Origin: Gordonibacter massiliensis (ex Traore et al. 2017)
GTDB lineage: Bacteria; Actinomycetota; Coriobacteriia; Coriobacteriales; Eggerthellaceae
Direction: 5' to 3'
DNA length: 64,000 bases
NCBI GenBank assembly: GCA_900170005.1
Contig: LT827128.1
Coordinates: 3,592,168 to 3,656,167 of the forward strand
The notes below the pieces were generated by a model. That model saw only the letters and a program-made list of their open reading frames with translations, ran no database searches and had not been told where the DNA came from. A program made the translations under genes and the position numbers. Every line of letters starts with the position of its first letter. Position 1 is the first letter of the stretch. Of this stretch, positions 32,627 to 40,335 are shown in pieces.

Positions 32627-33547
32627 CTATCCGATCAGGTACACCAAGAGCGGTATGGTTCCGACCGAAAGCAGGGTGGAGAGAAACACGCCGCGCGATG
32701 CAAGTCGGTCGTTTCCTCCGTATTGCAGGCAGAGCAACGTCGCATTTGCTGCAACCGGCATCGCCATCAGAAGGACGCCAATTTTGATAAGCAAGGGGTT
32801 CTGAACGACGAGCGATAAGATGGCGAGCGACACGGCGGGCACCAATGCCACTTTTGCGAGAGAGACCAGGTACAGGCCCGGGTTCGCGAACACGTCTTTC
32901 GGCGTTTCCTTTCCGAGCGACGCCCCGGTTATGAGCATAGCCAGGGGCACGGTGGCCGATCCGAGGGTGTCGAAGCATGTTTGGACGATGGCGGGAGCTC
33001 GGAACGTCGTCAGATAGAGCGCGATGGCCGCCACGGACGCAACGAGGCAGGCGTTCACAAACGATCGGGGCTTGATGTTGCGAATGCTCGATTCATCCGA
33101 AACGAGGAGTATCCCGATCGAGAATACGAGGAAGTTGAATGGCAGATTGAATACGGTCGCATAAAAGACGGCTTCGGTACCGAATAACGCACCGATGACG
33201 GGCAACCCGATGAAGCCGGTGTTACCGAACGTCGTCATGAACGAACACAGGCGCCTGTCGCTGCGTGGGAACACGGGGAGCCGTGAGAGCGCGCTCCCAA
33301 TGAGATAGGCGGCTGCGTAGCAGGCGAGCGACGCGAGAAAATAGACGAATATTTCCGCCCCGCTTGCAGAGCGATCTGCGGAAAATCCAGACGAGACTAT
33401 AAAGCAGGGAAGCGTGATGGACATCACCACTTTGGTGACGGCTTTGCAACTCGCGTCATCGAGTATATGCAGCCGGCGCGCTATGAAACCAATGATAATT
33501 CCAACGAACAGAATAATCATCTGTTGAAAGGCTGCTCCTACTCCCAT
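32627..33547 (-). CDS. AEC-family (auxin efflux carrier-like) permease
   Basis: A 306-aa transporter with about ten helices, opening QMIILFVGIIIGFIARRLHI and containing ITLPCFIVSSGFSA and FGNTGFIGLPV, the conserved motifs of the AEC family. Bacterial members carry malate, malonate or other organic acids. The start at 33547 lies 2 bp after the stop of the upstream membrane-protein gene, so the two are translationally coupled. The ribosome-binding site is poor, in line with coupling. The nucleoside phosphorylase further upstream suggests, but does not prove, a nucleoside- or base-related substrate. Confidence 0.87.
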   Translation of the reverse strand: MGVGAAFQQMIILFVGIIIGFIARRLHILDDASCKAVTKVVMSITLPCFIVSSGFSADRSASGAEIFVYFLASLACYAAAYLIGSALSRLPVFPRSDRRLCSFMTTFGNTGFIGLPVIGALFGTEAVFYATVFNLPFNFLVFSIGILLVSDESSIRNIKPRSFVNACLVASVAAIALYLTTFRAPAIVQTCFDTLGSATVPLAMLITGASLGKETPKDVFANPGLYLVSLAKVALVPAVSLAILSLVVQNPLLIKIGVLLMAMPVAANATLLCLQYGGNDRLASRGVFLSTLLSVGTIPLLVYLIG

Positions 33548-33549
33548 GT

Positions 33550-34221
33550 CTACTGGTCGCCTGCTTTTTTCGATGCCGAAGTGCTCTTTTTCTTGCCTTG
33601 CTGTTTCTGCCAAGCGACCCTCATCGGTTTGAGCTTCTTGAGTTCGAGATAGACCGCTCCGAACAGGAAAATGTACGAAGAGGTCAGAACGAGGATGGGC
33701 GTTGTAGTGTCGCCGGGGTTCATTCTGATAAGAGCCATTGCGCTGAACATGATGACAACGGCTACGACAATGAGCACCCGCCATAACAAGCGCGTCCGCT
33801 TGTATTCACGCGTTTGAGGGTGCTTACTGCTTTTCGCCAAGCTTGCAGGGGGCTCTGGTGCCCGCTTTCCCTTCTTGCCGCCTTTGGCGCGCATCGAAGG
33901 GTTCTGCTCCCTTTTCAGCGCATCGTTCCAAGCGCGTATGTCGGCTTTTATGGGGCGCACGCGCATGAAGGTTATGAATAGGATGACAGCGACGAAGATG
34001 TAGCTGCCCATGATCATCATGAATTGAACCTCGCCGTCGATGACGCCTCCTTTGTAGAGCGCCATCGACGCACCAAGCAATGCGATGCAACACGTCCCCA
34101 AAGCAAACACGGCATATCGATATTTCCGATACATACTCAACAAAGCAGTGATCGTCTCGTCACTTGGCTGGTCGTGTACGGTTTGCTCAACAGTGGGTGG
34201 ATGCGGTATGCTGTGTTTCAT
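33550..34221 (-). CDS. four-helix membrane protein of unknown function
   Basis: A 223-aa protein with two helix pairs (about 37-58 and 66-86, then 145-166 and 173-192) joined by a highly basic cytoplasmic segment (REQNPSMRAKGGKKGKRAP). The C-terminus is again Lys-rich. The two halves look like an internal duplication: each has a helix pair followed by a basic stretch with a K-P pair. I do not recognise a family. The start at 34221 has AAGGAAC; the gene ends 2 bp before the AEC permease start. Its codon use is less GC-biased than the genome average. Confidence 0.7.
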   Translation of the reverse strand: MKHSIPHPPTVEQTVHDQPSDETITALLSMYRKYRYAVFALGTCCIALLGASMALYKGGVIDGEVQFMMIMGSYIFVAVILFITFMRVRPIKADIRAWNDALKREQNPSMRAKGGKKGKRAPEPPASLAKSSKHPQTREYKRTRLLWRVLIVVAVVIMFSAMALIRMNPGDTTTPILVLTSSYIFLFGAVYLELKKLKPMRVAWQKQQGKKKSTSASKKAGDQ

Positions 34222-34300
34222 GACATGTTCCTTATTTTTATGAAGCAAATGATAATATTTATATAAACAAAAATAAATAATATAGTCAACCAGATTATTA

Positions 34301-35098
34301 TCAAAATGAGCTGTCAATATCTATTCGAGTGGTTATGGCAAGGGCCATCTTGAAAGCGATCGCTCGTGCATCGAGGTTCGACATCCAATCGCGCGTGTCG
34401 TGCCGACCCGATACGCAGAGACTGTCGCCGCTGTAAAGAATTTCGACGAAGCGCGCTCCGCAAGCCTGCGAAACGGCTACCAGTGCGGCGCATTCCATAT
34501 CGACCGCATCACAGCCCTCACGTTTCCTCTTCTCGACGAGGTGCGGCGTTTCGCGAAAGAAACCGTCGGTTGTCCATGTTTTGCACGTGCGAAAAGGAAC
34601 TTCCTGCTCCTCGAGCAAGCGGCATGCCGCCTTGACCGCGCCGACGTCGAGCACGATGTCGCGGGCGGGAGCGCAATAGCAAAACGAGGTCCCCTCGTCT
34701 CGCAACGCTTCTGTCGGTACCAATATCATGCCTGATGATATTGGTGATAGGACACCACAGCCACCACATGCGACCAATACTTCAACGCCTGACGAAATAA
34801 GAAGGTCGGCCATGATGGCTGCGGCGGGCGCTCCGACCGGCGCTTGAACGAGGCAGACGCTCGTATTGCGAACGCGATCGCGGTAGATAGGGAAGTCGCG
34901 GGTTTCCGAGTGAAGGACGGCGATTCGCTCGCATCCTCGTTCTTCAACATAGTGCTCCAAAACGTCGCCCATGAAGCTCATGAGGCAGCGGATGGGAAGA
35001 GCGCTGCCGTCGGGGGCGGCGAGGGGAGGGCGGGACATAGGATTGCGCGGTTCGCTGCAGTCGTGATCGAAGAGCGGGCAGTCTGTTATCTTGCTCAT
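34301..35098 (-). CDS. nucleoside phosphorylase (uridine/purine phosphorylase family)
   Basis: A 265-aa enzyme of the PNP/UDP phosphorylase superfamily, which splits nucleosides with phosphate into base and ribose-1-phosphate. Evidence is the phosphate-binding-type segment LVACGGCGVLSP, the TTDGFFRET loop, and the ribose-binding VDMECAALVAVSQ motif with the catalytic Glu. The start at 35098 has AAGGGAG; an upstream start would add an unconserved AT-rich stretch. It is the first gene of the minus-strand group with the membrane protein and AEC carrier. It diverges from the B12 operon across an AT-rich regulatory region. The exact base specificity is not clear. Confidence 0.87.
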   Translation of the reverse strand: MSKITDCPLFDHDCSEPRNPMSRPPLAAPDGSALPIRCLMSFMGDVLEHYVEERGCERIAVLHSETRDFPIYRDRVRNTSVCLVQAPVGAPAAAIMADLLISSGVEVLVACGGCGVLSPISSGMILVPTEALRDEGTSFCYCAPARDIVLDVGAVKAACRLLEEQEVPFRTCKTWTTDGFFRETPHLVEKRKREGCDAVDMECAALVAVSQACGARFVEILYSGDSLCVSGRHDTRDWMSNLDARAIAFKMALAITTRIDIDSSF

Positions 35099-35150
35099 GC
35101 CGGACTCCCTTTCTGAATCGTATTCGGATCCTCTTCTCATTGTACAAATT

Positions 35151-35222
35151 ATTAACATATGATACAAATAAATAAAAATATAGTTAATAAATATTGACAA
35201 AGAAGTTACAGCACTTTAATCT
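35151..35222 (+). promoter_or_regulatory. AT-rich promoter of the B12-mutase operon
   Basis: A perfect -35 TTGACA (35194-35199), a 17-bp spacer and a -10 TAATCT (35217-35222) place the transcription start near 35229, just before the cobalamin riboswitch. ATTAACATAT (35151-35160) and TATAGTTAA (35179-35187) lie upstream and recur near the promoter of the other cobalamin-riboswitch operon. Confidence 0.8.
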
Positions 35223-35235
35223 AGCGAACAAAGAA

Positions 35236-35425
35236 CGCTACGGGTTCGGCTGCATTATCGGCCGTCCAAGGGAAGCAGGTGAGAATCCTGCGCTGTACCG
35301 CAGCTGTGAGTGCATGAACCGGTTCGGGGACTGAGGTTCCCGAAAGCCACTGGGAAACTGGGAAGGCGAACCGGGTGGAGCGAAAAGCCGCTCCCATGCC
35401 AAGCCAGAAGACCTGCCGGTAGCGA
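35236..35425 (+). promoter_or_regulatory. cobalamin riboswitch
   Basis: The RNA has the conserved core GGTGAGAATCCTGCGCTG, CCGCAGCTGTGA, AAGCCACTGGGAAACTGGGAAGGCG, and a B12 box AGCCAGAAGACCTGCC at 35402-35417. The strong promoter ends about 15 bp upstream. It should sense adenosyl- or related cobalamin and control the mutase operon. Normally B12 represses such operons, which is odd for a B12-using enzyme. About 385 nt of leader separate it from glmL. Confidence 0.92.
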
Positions 35426-35531
35426 ATGAGCATGGCGGCGACGCGTATCGCCCTCCATGAGGCGCTTGGGAGCAACGGGCGCTGTGTAGCGAGCCTTATA
35501 CCGGTTCCGCGCATGGAAGGGGACGAATGAC

Positions 35532-35636
35532 ATGCTGAACACGTTCCGTCACATCGATCTGAATTCCTTCGAAGAAGCGGCTCTTGCCTGCCTTGGCAGT
35601 CAACCTGCTTTTCTCGCCTTCGGCAGACGCTCGTAG
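35532..35636 (+). CDS. candidate 34-aa leader peptide after riboswitch
   Basis: A short reading frame starts at ATG 35532 with AAGGGG nine bases upstream and ends TAG at 35634. The peptide begins MLNTFRHIDLNSFEEA and ends AFGRRS. It has no repeated codon that would suggest attenuation. Two hairpins follow (35651-35681 and 35695-35721). I do not recognise it. It is either a real small protein regulated by the riboswitch or part of the expression platform. Confidence 0.4.
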   Translation: MLNTFRHIDLNSFEEAALACLGSQPAFLAFGRRS

Positions 35637-35650
35637 GCCCGTTCCTTGGT

Positions 35651-35721
35651 GACTTACCGGGCTCACCCCAACCCGGTAGTCAGAATTCCTCCTTCCCCTC
35701 CGAGTATGTGCCTCGGAGGGG
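35651..35721 (+). promoter_or_regulatory. two leader hairpins upstream of glmL
   Basis: Hairpin 1 pairs 35651-35661 with 35672-35681 (one bulge). Hairpin 2 has a 10-bp perfect stem (35695-35704 with 35712-35721) and a TATGTGC loop. A pyrimidine tract, TTCCTCCTTCCCC, before hairpin 2 is complementary to purine-rich AGGAAGGAAGG after it. No T-run follows, so control of translation or mRNA folding fits better than intrinsic termination. Confidence 0.45.
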
Positions 35722-35821
35722 TTCAGGAAGGAAGGGCGTCAATCATCTTATCGCCTGAATATTTACTGGTTTGTATAAGGCGCTGTCGGTTCTCATGATG
35801 AAAGGAAGGGGAGACAAGCTC

Positions 35822-37330
35822 ATGGAAGCCTATCTGCTCATCGATTTTGGAAGCACGTACACCAAGGTTACCGCGATCGACCTTGAAGAGGAGGTCGTTC
35901 TCGGCACGGCTCAGGCGTCGACCACCATCGAGACGGACGTTCGCGTCGGTCTCGACGAGGCGCTCGGGCTGCTTCAGGCCGCGTGCGGGCTCGGTCTTGA
36001 CGACTACGCAGGGAAATACGCCTGCTCGTCAGCCGCAGGCGGTCTCAAAATGGTTTCGATCGGGCTCGTGCCGTCGCTTACGCTCGAGGCCGCCCGCCGC
36101 GCCGCACTCGGTGCCGGAGCCAAAGTCATCGGATCCTACGGATACGAGCTTTCGAGCGCGCAGGCTGTCGAAATAGAGGGGATGACGTGCGACATCGTCA
36201 TGCTGGCGGGAGGAACGAACGGCGGCAACAAGGATGTGATCCGTCACAATGCCGATATGCTGGCGCAGACAAGCATAGCATGTCCTATCCTCGTCTGCGG
36301 CAACACGGCAGTGCAAGACGAGATCGCCCAGAAGCTCGAAGCATCGGGAAAGAAAGTCTACCTTGCCGACAACGTCTTGCCAGAAGTCGATCAGGTGCGC
36401 GTCGAATCCGCCCAGAGCGTCATACGGGAGATATTCGTCAAGCATATCACCAAGGCGAAGGGGCTCGAGTATGCGGCGAGGTTCATCGGCCGCGACATCA
36501 TTCCCACGCCCAAAGCCTCGCTCAACGCCGCGACGCTTATCGCCGAAGGCTCCAAGCACGAGTCGGGCATGGGCAGCGTTTTAGTGCTCGAGATCGGCGG
36601 AGCGACCATCAACGTGCATTCCGTTGAGGAGGTGAAGCCCGTTACGCCGCAGACCATCGTGCGTGGTTTGCCCGAGAACAAGGTCAAGCGCACGGTCGAG
36701 GGCGACTTGGGCATCCGGTGGAACGCGAACACCATCTGCGAGCTGGTGGGCGTCGAGACGATCATGGACAATCTACGCAAGGTCGCCCCCGACATCGACG
36801 TCGATTCGGTCGACCCCGCAACGTTCACCTCTTTTCTTGCGCGCAACACGTCTCATAAGCCAGAGACCCCAGCGGAATGGGCGTTTGACATCGCTTTGGC
36901 GTATTCCGCCGCCGATGTGGCGGTTCGCCGCCATGCGGGAACGGCCCGCAAGGAAACGGTCGCCATTGGGGAAGTCGACGTGCAGCGAGGCAAAAACCTA
37001 CTCGATGTGCGCAACGTGATCGGCATCGGAGGCATCTTCCGTTACGGGCAGCATCCTGAACGCATCCTGCCCGCCGCGGCTTACGATCTTAAAAACCCAG
37101 AGAGTCTCAGGCCTGTGCATCCGAATTTCTATCTGGACACGACCTATGTGCTCTATGCCGTCGGCCTGCTTTCCCAGGATCATCCCGATCAAGCTCTGCG
37201 CATTGCAAAGAAATACCTGAGGCCCGTCGACGTCGCAACGGCACTCCCGGTTTCGGGCGGTTACGCCAATCGCGGAAGCTCTTTGGGCGAGATGGAGCAC
37301 GGAGGCTGCGGCGGCTTGATGACCCACTGA
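35822..37330 (+). CDS. glmL: GlmL/MutL-type glutamate mutase accessory ATPase
   Basis: A 502-aa protein of the MutL/GlmL family, actin-fold (ASKHA) ATPases encoded between or beside the subunits of glutamate mutase and thought to reactivate or protect the B12 enzyme. The N-terminal phosphate-binding motif is LIDFGSTYTKVTAID. A second motif, VLEIGGATINVHSVEE, lies near residue 258, and GIGGIFRYGQHPERIL near the C-terminus. It is slightly longer than classical GlmL (about 460 aa). The ATG at 35822 has GGGGAG at good distance; 35771 is a weaker upstream alternative. It is the first full gene after the cobalamin riboswitch. Confidence 0.92.
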   Translation: MEAYLLIDFGSTYTKVTAIDLEEEVVLGTAQASTTIETDVRVGLDEALGLLQAACGLGLDDYAGKYACSSAAGGLKMVSIGLVPSLTLEAARRAALGAGAKVIGSYGYELSSAQAVEIEGMTCDIVMLAGGTNGGNKDVIRHNADMLAQTSIACPILVCGNTAVQDEIAQKLEASGKKVYLADNVLPEVDQVRVESAQSVIREIFVKHITKAKGLEYAARFIGRDIIPTPKASLNAATLIAEGSKHESGMGSVLVLEIGGATINVHSVEEVKPVTPQTIVRGLPENKVKRTVEGDLGIRWNANTICELVGVETIMDNLRKVAPDIDVDSVDPATFTSFLARNTSHKPETPAEWAFDIALAYSAADVAVRRHAGTARKETVAIGEVDVQRGKNLLDVRNVIGIGGIFRYGQHPERILPAAAYDLKNPESLRPVHPNFYLDTTYVLYAVGLLSQDHPDQALRIAKKYLRPVDVATALPVSGGYANRGSSLGEMEHGGCGGLMTH

Positions 37331-37354
37331 ACGAAGCGGTCTCGCTCGCTTCGT
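37331..37354 (+). other. intergenic hairpin after glmL
   Basis: An 8-bp perfect stem (ACGAAGCG at 37331-37338, CGCTTCGT at 37347-37354) begins at the stop codon. No T-run follows, so it may stabilise the upstream mRNA or set relative expression rather than terminate. Confidence 0.4.
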
Positions 37355-37443
37355 GTAACACGACGCGTGCGAAAAAAATGAAAAGGCAAGCGCCGGCGAA
37401 CCCGGTGCCGGTCGAGTTCTGCCAAAGGAGCGGAGCGCGAGAT

Positions 37444-38823
37444 ATGAAAGGATGCGGCATGAAGGTAGAAGACAAAGTGGTCTCGTTCATTGAGAATGCT
37501 ACGTACGACGACCTGAACGCAACCGATATCGACATCGTGAAAAAGCAGATCCTGACCTACGTTGGGTGCGTGATCGCGGGCAGCTCGAACATGGGATGCG
37601 AAGAAGTCGTCGATATCGCCAAAGACCTCGGGGGCAAAGAAGAAGCCACCATCCTCGTGCACGGTGGCAAGGTGCCAGCTCAGCAAGCCGCCTTTGCTAA
37701 CGGCGTCATGGGTCGCGCGCTCGACGTGTGCGACCATATCAAGCCCGGCATGCATGTCGGCTCCGGCATGATCCCTGCCATTTACGCTGTTGCCGAGATG
37801 AAGGGAGGGATCAGCGGCAAGGAGTTCATCAACGCCATCGCCGTCGGCGACGAGGTGGCCCTGCGTCTGAACCTGCTGGAAAAGGACTACCACGGATTCG
37901 ATCCGACGGGCATCGCCGGCGTGTTCGGGGCGGCTGCGGGGGCGGCGAAGATATGGGGTATGTCCCATAAGGAAATACTGCATACGCTTGCTCTAGCCTT
38001 CAACCGCGCGGCGGGAAGCTTCCAGTGCAACATCGACGGGGCGTTGGCTGTGCGCGTTATCGAAGGATGGATCGGCCAGGCCGGCGTCGAATGCGCGCGT
38101 CTGGCATCCAAGGCCATCACCGGTCCCGTTGACTTTCTCGACGGCGTGTACGGATACTTCAACCTGTTCACGAACGGTCGCACGAGCGGCGAAGAGATAT
38201 TCGCCGGCTTGGGGGAAGAGCCGCTGCGCACGTACACGCTCGGCTTCAAGAAGTATCCGAGTTGCGGTATGACGCAGGGTTCCACCGAGCTTATCTTGAA
38301 CATGATGGCGAAGCACGGTTTCTGCGCCGACGACGTCGAACGTATTGTGCTCACAATGCCGACCTACGGGTACAACTTGGTCGGCAATTTCAAACTGGGC
38401 GATAATCCCAAGGTCAATGCGCAGTTCGGCACGCCGTACTGCATCGCCAATGCGCTTGTGCGCAAGGGGGTCAAGCTCGAGCACTTCGAGCCGGAGTTCA
38501 TCATGAACGACGAGGTTCTGGAATTCACGAAGAAAATCGAGTCTGTTTGCGATCCGAGCCTCGACCCCATCCGCCCGCACTATGCATCCGACATCAAAGT
38601 CGTCTGCAAGGACGGCGGCATCTACGAGGGCTCCATCGACATCTCGCCCGGTACCGAAGAAGCGCCGCTCGAGGACGAAGACTTCAAGCGCCGCTTCTAC
38701 GACTGCATCGATTTCGCGAAGAAGCCCTTCCTCGAAGAGCGGGCGGACGAGATATATCGGAAGTGCCTCGATGTTGCCGACATGGGAAACGTCGACGAGC
38801 TGTTCCACTTCATGACGAATTGA
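37444..38823 (+). CDS. MmgE/PrpD-family protein (dehydratase/decarboxylase/isomerase fold)
   Basis: A 459-aa member of the MmgE/PrpD family, which includes 2-methylcitrate dehydratase, cis-aconitate decarboxylase and iminodisuccinate epimerase. Family features are ALDVCDHIKPGMHVGSGMIPA near residue 96, GFDPTGIAGVFGAAAGAA near 153 and KKYPSCGMTQGSTELI near 277. It is cofactor-free and cytoplasmic. Two starts are possible: 37444 and 37459, each with a usable ribosome-binding site. In this operon it should add or remove water (or CO2) on a branched di- or hydroxy-carboxylate, before or after the B12 mutase. The classical methylaspartate pathway uses methylaspartase and mesaconase here instead, so this gene marks a different route. 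Confidence 0.9.
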   Translation: MKGCGMKVEDKVVSFIENATYDDLNATDIDIVKKQILTYVGCVIAGSSNMGCEEVVDIAKDLGGKEEATILVHGGKVPAQQAAFANGVMGRALDVCDHIKPGMHVGSGMIPAIYAVAEMKGGISGKEFINAIAVGDEVALRLNLLEKDYHGFDPTGIAGVFGAAAGAAKIWGMSHKEILHTLALAFNRAAGSFQCNIDGALAVRVIEGWIGQAGVECARLASKAITGPVDFLDGVYGYFNLFTNGRTSGEEIFAGLGEEPLRTYTLGFKKYPSCGMTQGSTELILNMMAKHGFCADDVERIVLTMPTYGYNLVGNFKLGDNPKVNAQFGTPYCIANALVRKGVKLEHFEPEFIMNDEVLEFTKKIESVCDPSLDPIRPHYASDIKVVCKDGGIYEGSIDISPGTEEAPLEDEDFKRRFYDCIDFAKKPFLEERADEIYRKCLDVADMGNVDELFHFMTN

Positions 38824-38858
38824 TCGATCGAAGCCAGAAGGGGAAGGCGGCGAGAAAC

Positions 38859-40283
38859 ATGCTGGACAACGAAGATCAGGGTCGGTGGGACGAAATTGCG
38901 GACGTTGTCGTCGTAGGGTCGGGCTTCGCCGGGCTCGTTGCGGCGAGCGAGGCCGCGAAAACCTATGAGCGCGTGCTCGTTTTGGAGAAGATGCCCTACA
39001 GCGGCGGGAACTCGCGCATCGCGGGCGGAGGCTACTGCTGCTGGGACAGCAAGCTCAAATTGCGTGAAGAGCTTGGTCTGGGCGAGGACTCCTGGCAAGC
39101 GCACTTTGACGACACGATGAAGGCAGGCGGGCTCTACAACGCGCCGGAACTCGTCGAGGTGCTGGCGAGGGAGGCTCCGGCAGGACTCGACTTTTTGGTG
39201 GACGCGGGCATCCCGTTTCGAAAGAGCCTGCCGCGCATCGGGGGCCATTCGGCGTATCGCAGCTATCAGATAGCGTGCTCGGGAAGCGAGACGATGGACC
39301 TTTTGCATGAAGCGTGCTTTGCGAGCGGCCATGTGGAGCTTCGTCGCAACGCCGCAGTGCGCGACCTGTTCAGAGAGGGCTGGCGTCCGTTCGCCGACAA
39401 TGTCCCCGGGCGAGTGCTGGGCGTTGCCGTGGCGGATGGCGGCACGGTCAAGAAGATCCGTGCGAAATACGGCGTGATCATCGCATCGGGGGGATACGGG
39501 CGCGATGTGGAGCTGCGCACGGTTTACAAGCCGTCGTTGAGCGCTGCCTACAACTGCACGAATCACAAAGGCGCGACCGGAGAGATGATCCGCTTCGCTA
39601 AATCAGTCGGCGCCGATGCGGTTCATATGGAGTTCGTGCAGCTGTATCCCTGCGCCGACCCCAAAACCGGGGGCATCGACCAGGCGGCGTTCTTGTGCTA
39701 TTCGGGCACCGGCTACGGGCTCGTCTACGTGAACGGCGCTGGGCGGCGATTCGTCAACGAGCTGGCGAGCAGGGAGGATGTTTCAAACGCGCAGATGAAC
39801 GCGGGCGGCAAACCAACCTATTCGATTTTGAACGACCGGATCTTCGAGCTGCTCGGAATTGGCGCGGACGATATCGCGCGGCTGGTTGAGCGAGGGCGTG
39901 CCTGCAAGGCTGCCACGCTTTCCGGCCTTGCCGAACAAGTGGGCTTCGACCCCGCCATCTTCGAAGAGGACATCGCACGGCACAACACGGCTATCTCGAC
40001 CGGTGTCGACGAGGCGTTCGGCAAGCCGATGACGAGCCAGATGGTTCCTTTAGACTCCGGGGATTTCTACGCAATACCTCAGTGGCCGTCCGTCCACTAC
40101 TGCATGGGTGGTTTGCGTATCGACGCGAAGGCCCGCGTCATCGATATAGAGGGGAAGCCCATCCCGGGCCTCTACGCGGCTGGCGAGGTGTGCGGCGGCG
40201 TGCACGGGATCGACCGGTTAGGAGGTAACGGTATTGCCGAGTGCATAGTTTTCGGGCGAATAGCCGGTCGTCTTGGGTGTTGA
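38859..40283 (+). CDS. fumarate-reductase/urocanate-reductase-type FAD flavoprotein, cytoplasmic
   Basis: A 474-aa FAD-binding_2 family oxidoreductase. The dinucleotide motif is VVVVGSGFAGLVAASEAA and the C-terminal FAD and active-site region is GGVHGIDRLGGNGIAE. It lacks a Tat signal, FMN-binding domain and heme domain, unlike the many exported reductases of this family in Eggerthellaceae, so it should draw electrons from a soluble donor. Family members reduce C=C bonds conjugated to a carboxylate (fumarate, urocanate, acrylate derivatives) or oxidise ring carbons. Within the operon it would reduce or oxidise an unsaturated acid made by the PrpD-like step. The ATG at 38859 has AAGGGGAAGG. 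Confidence 0.9.
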   Translation: MLDNEDQGRWDEIADVVVVGSGFAGLVAASEAAKTYERVLVLEKMPYSGGNSRIAGGGYCCWDSKLKLREELGLGEDSWQAHFDDTMKAGGLYNAPELVEVLAREAPAGLDFLVDAGIPFRKSLPRIGGHSAYRSYQIACSGSETMDLLHEACFASGHVELRRNAAVRDLFREGWRPFADNVPGRVLGVAVADGGTVKKIRAKYGVIIASGGYGRDVELRTVYKPSLSAAYNCTNHKGATGEMIRFAKSVGADAVHMEFVQLYPCADPKTGGIDQAAFLCYSGTGYGLVYVNGAGRRFVNELASREDVSNAQMNAGGKPTYSILNDRIFELLGIGADDIARLVERGRACKAATLSGLAEQVGFDPAIFEEDIARHNTAISTGVDEAFGKPMTSQMVPLDSGDFYAIPQWPSVHYCMGGLRIDAKARVIDIEGKPIPGLYAAGEVCGGVHGIDRLGGNGIAECIVFGRIAGRLGC

Positions 40284-40335
40284 AACGCGGCCGGTTGCTG
40301 GATTTTGTCGAATAAGAAACGAGGAGGTACGTAAT

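Noticed and set aside
35221-35542. Minus-strand frames opposite the cobalamin riboswitch
   Set aside because: They overlap a well-conserved RNA element and lack start signals.
38547-38858. Upstream extension of the FAD reductase into the PrpD-like gene
   Set aside because: It is out of frame with the PrpD coding sequence; the ATG at 38859 has AAGGGGAAGG.
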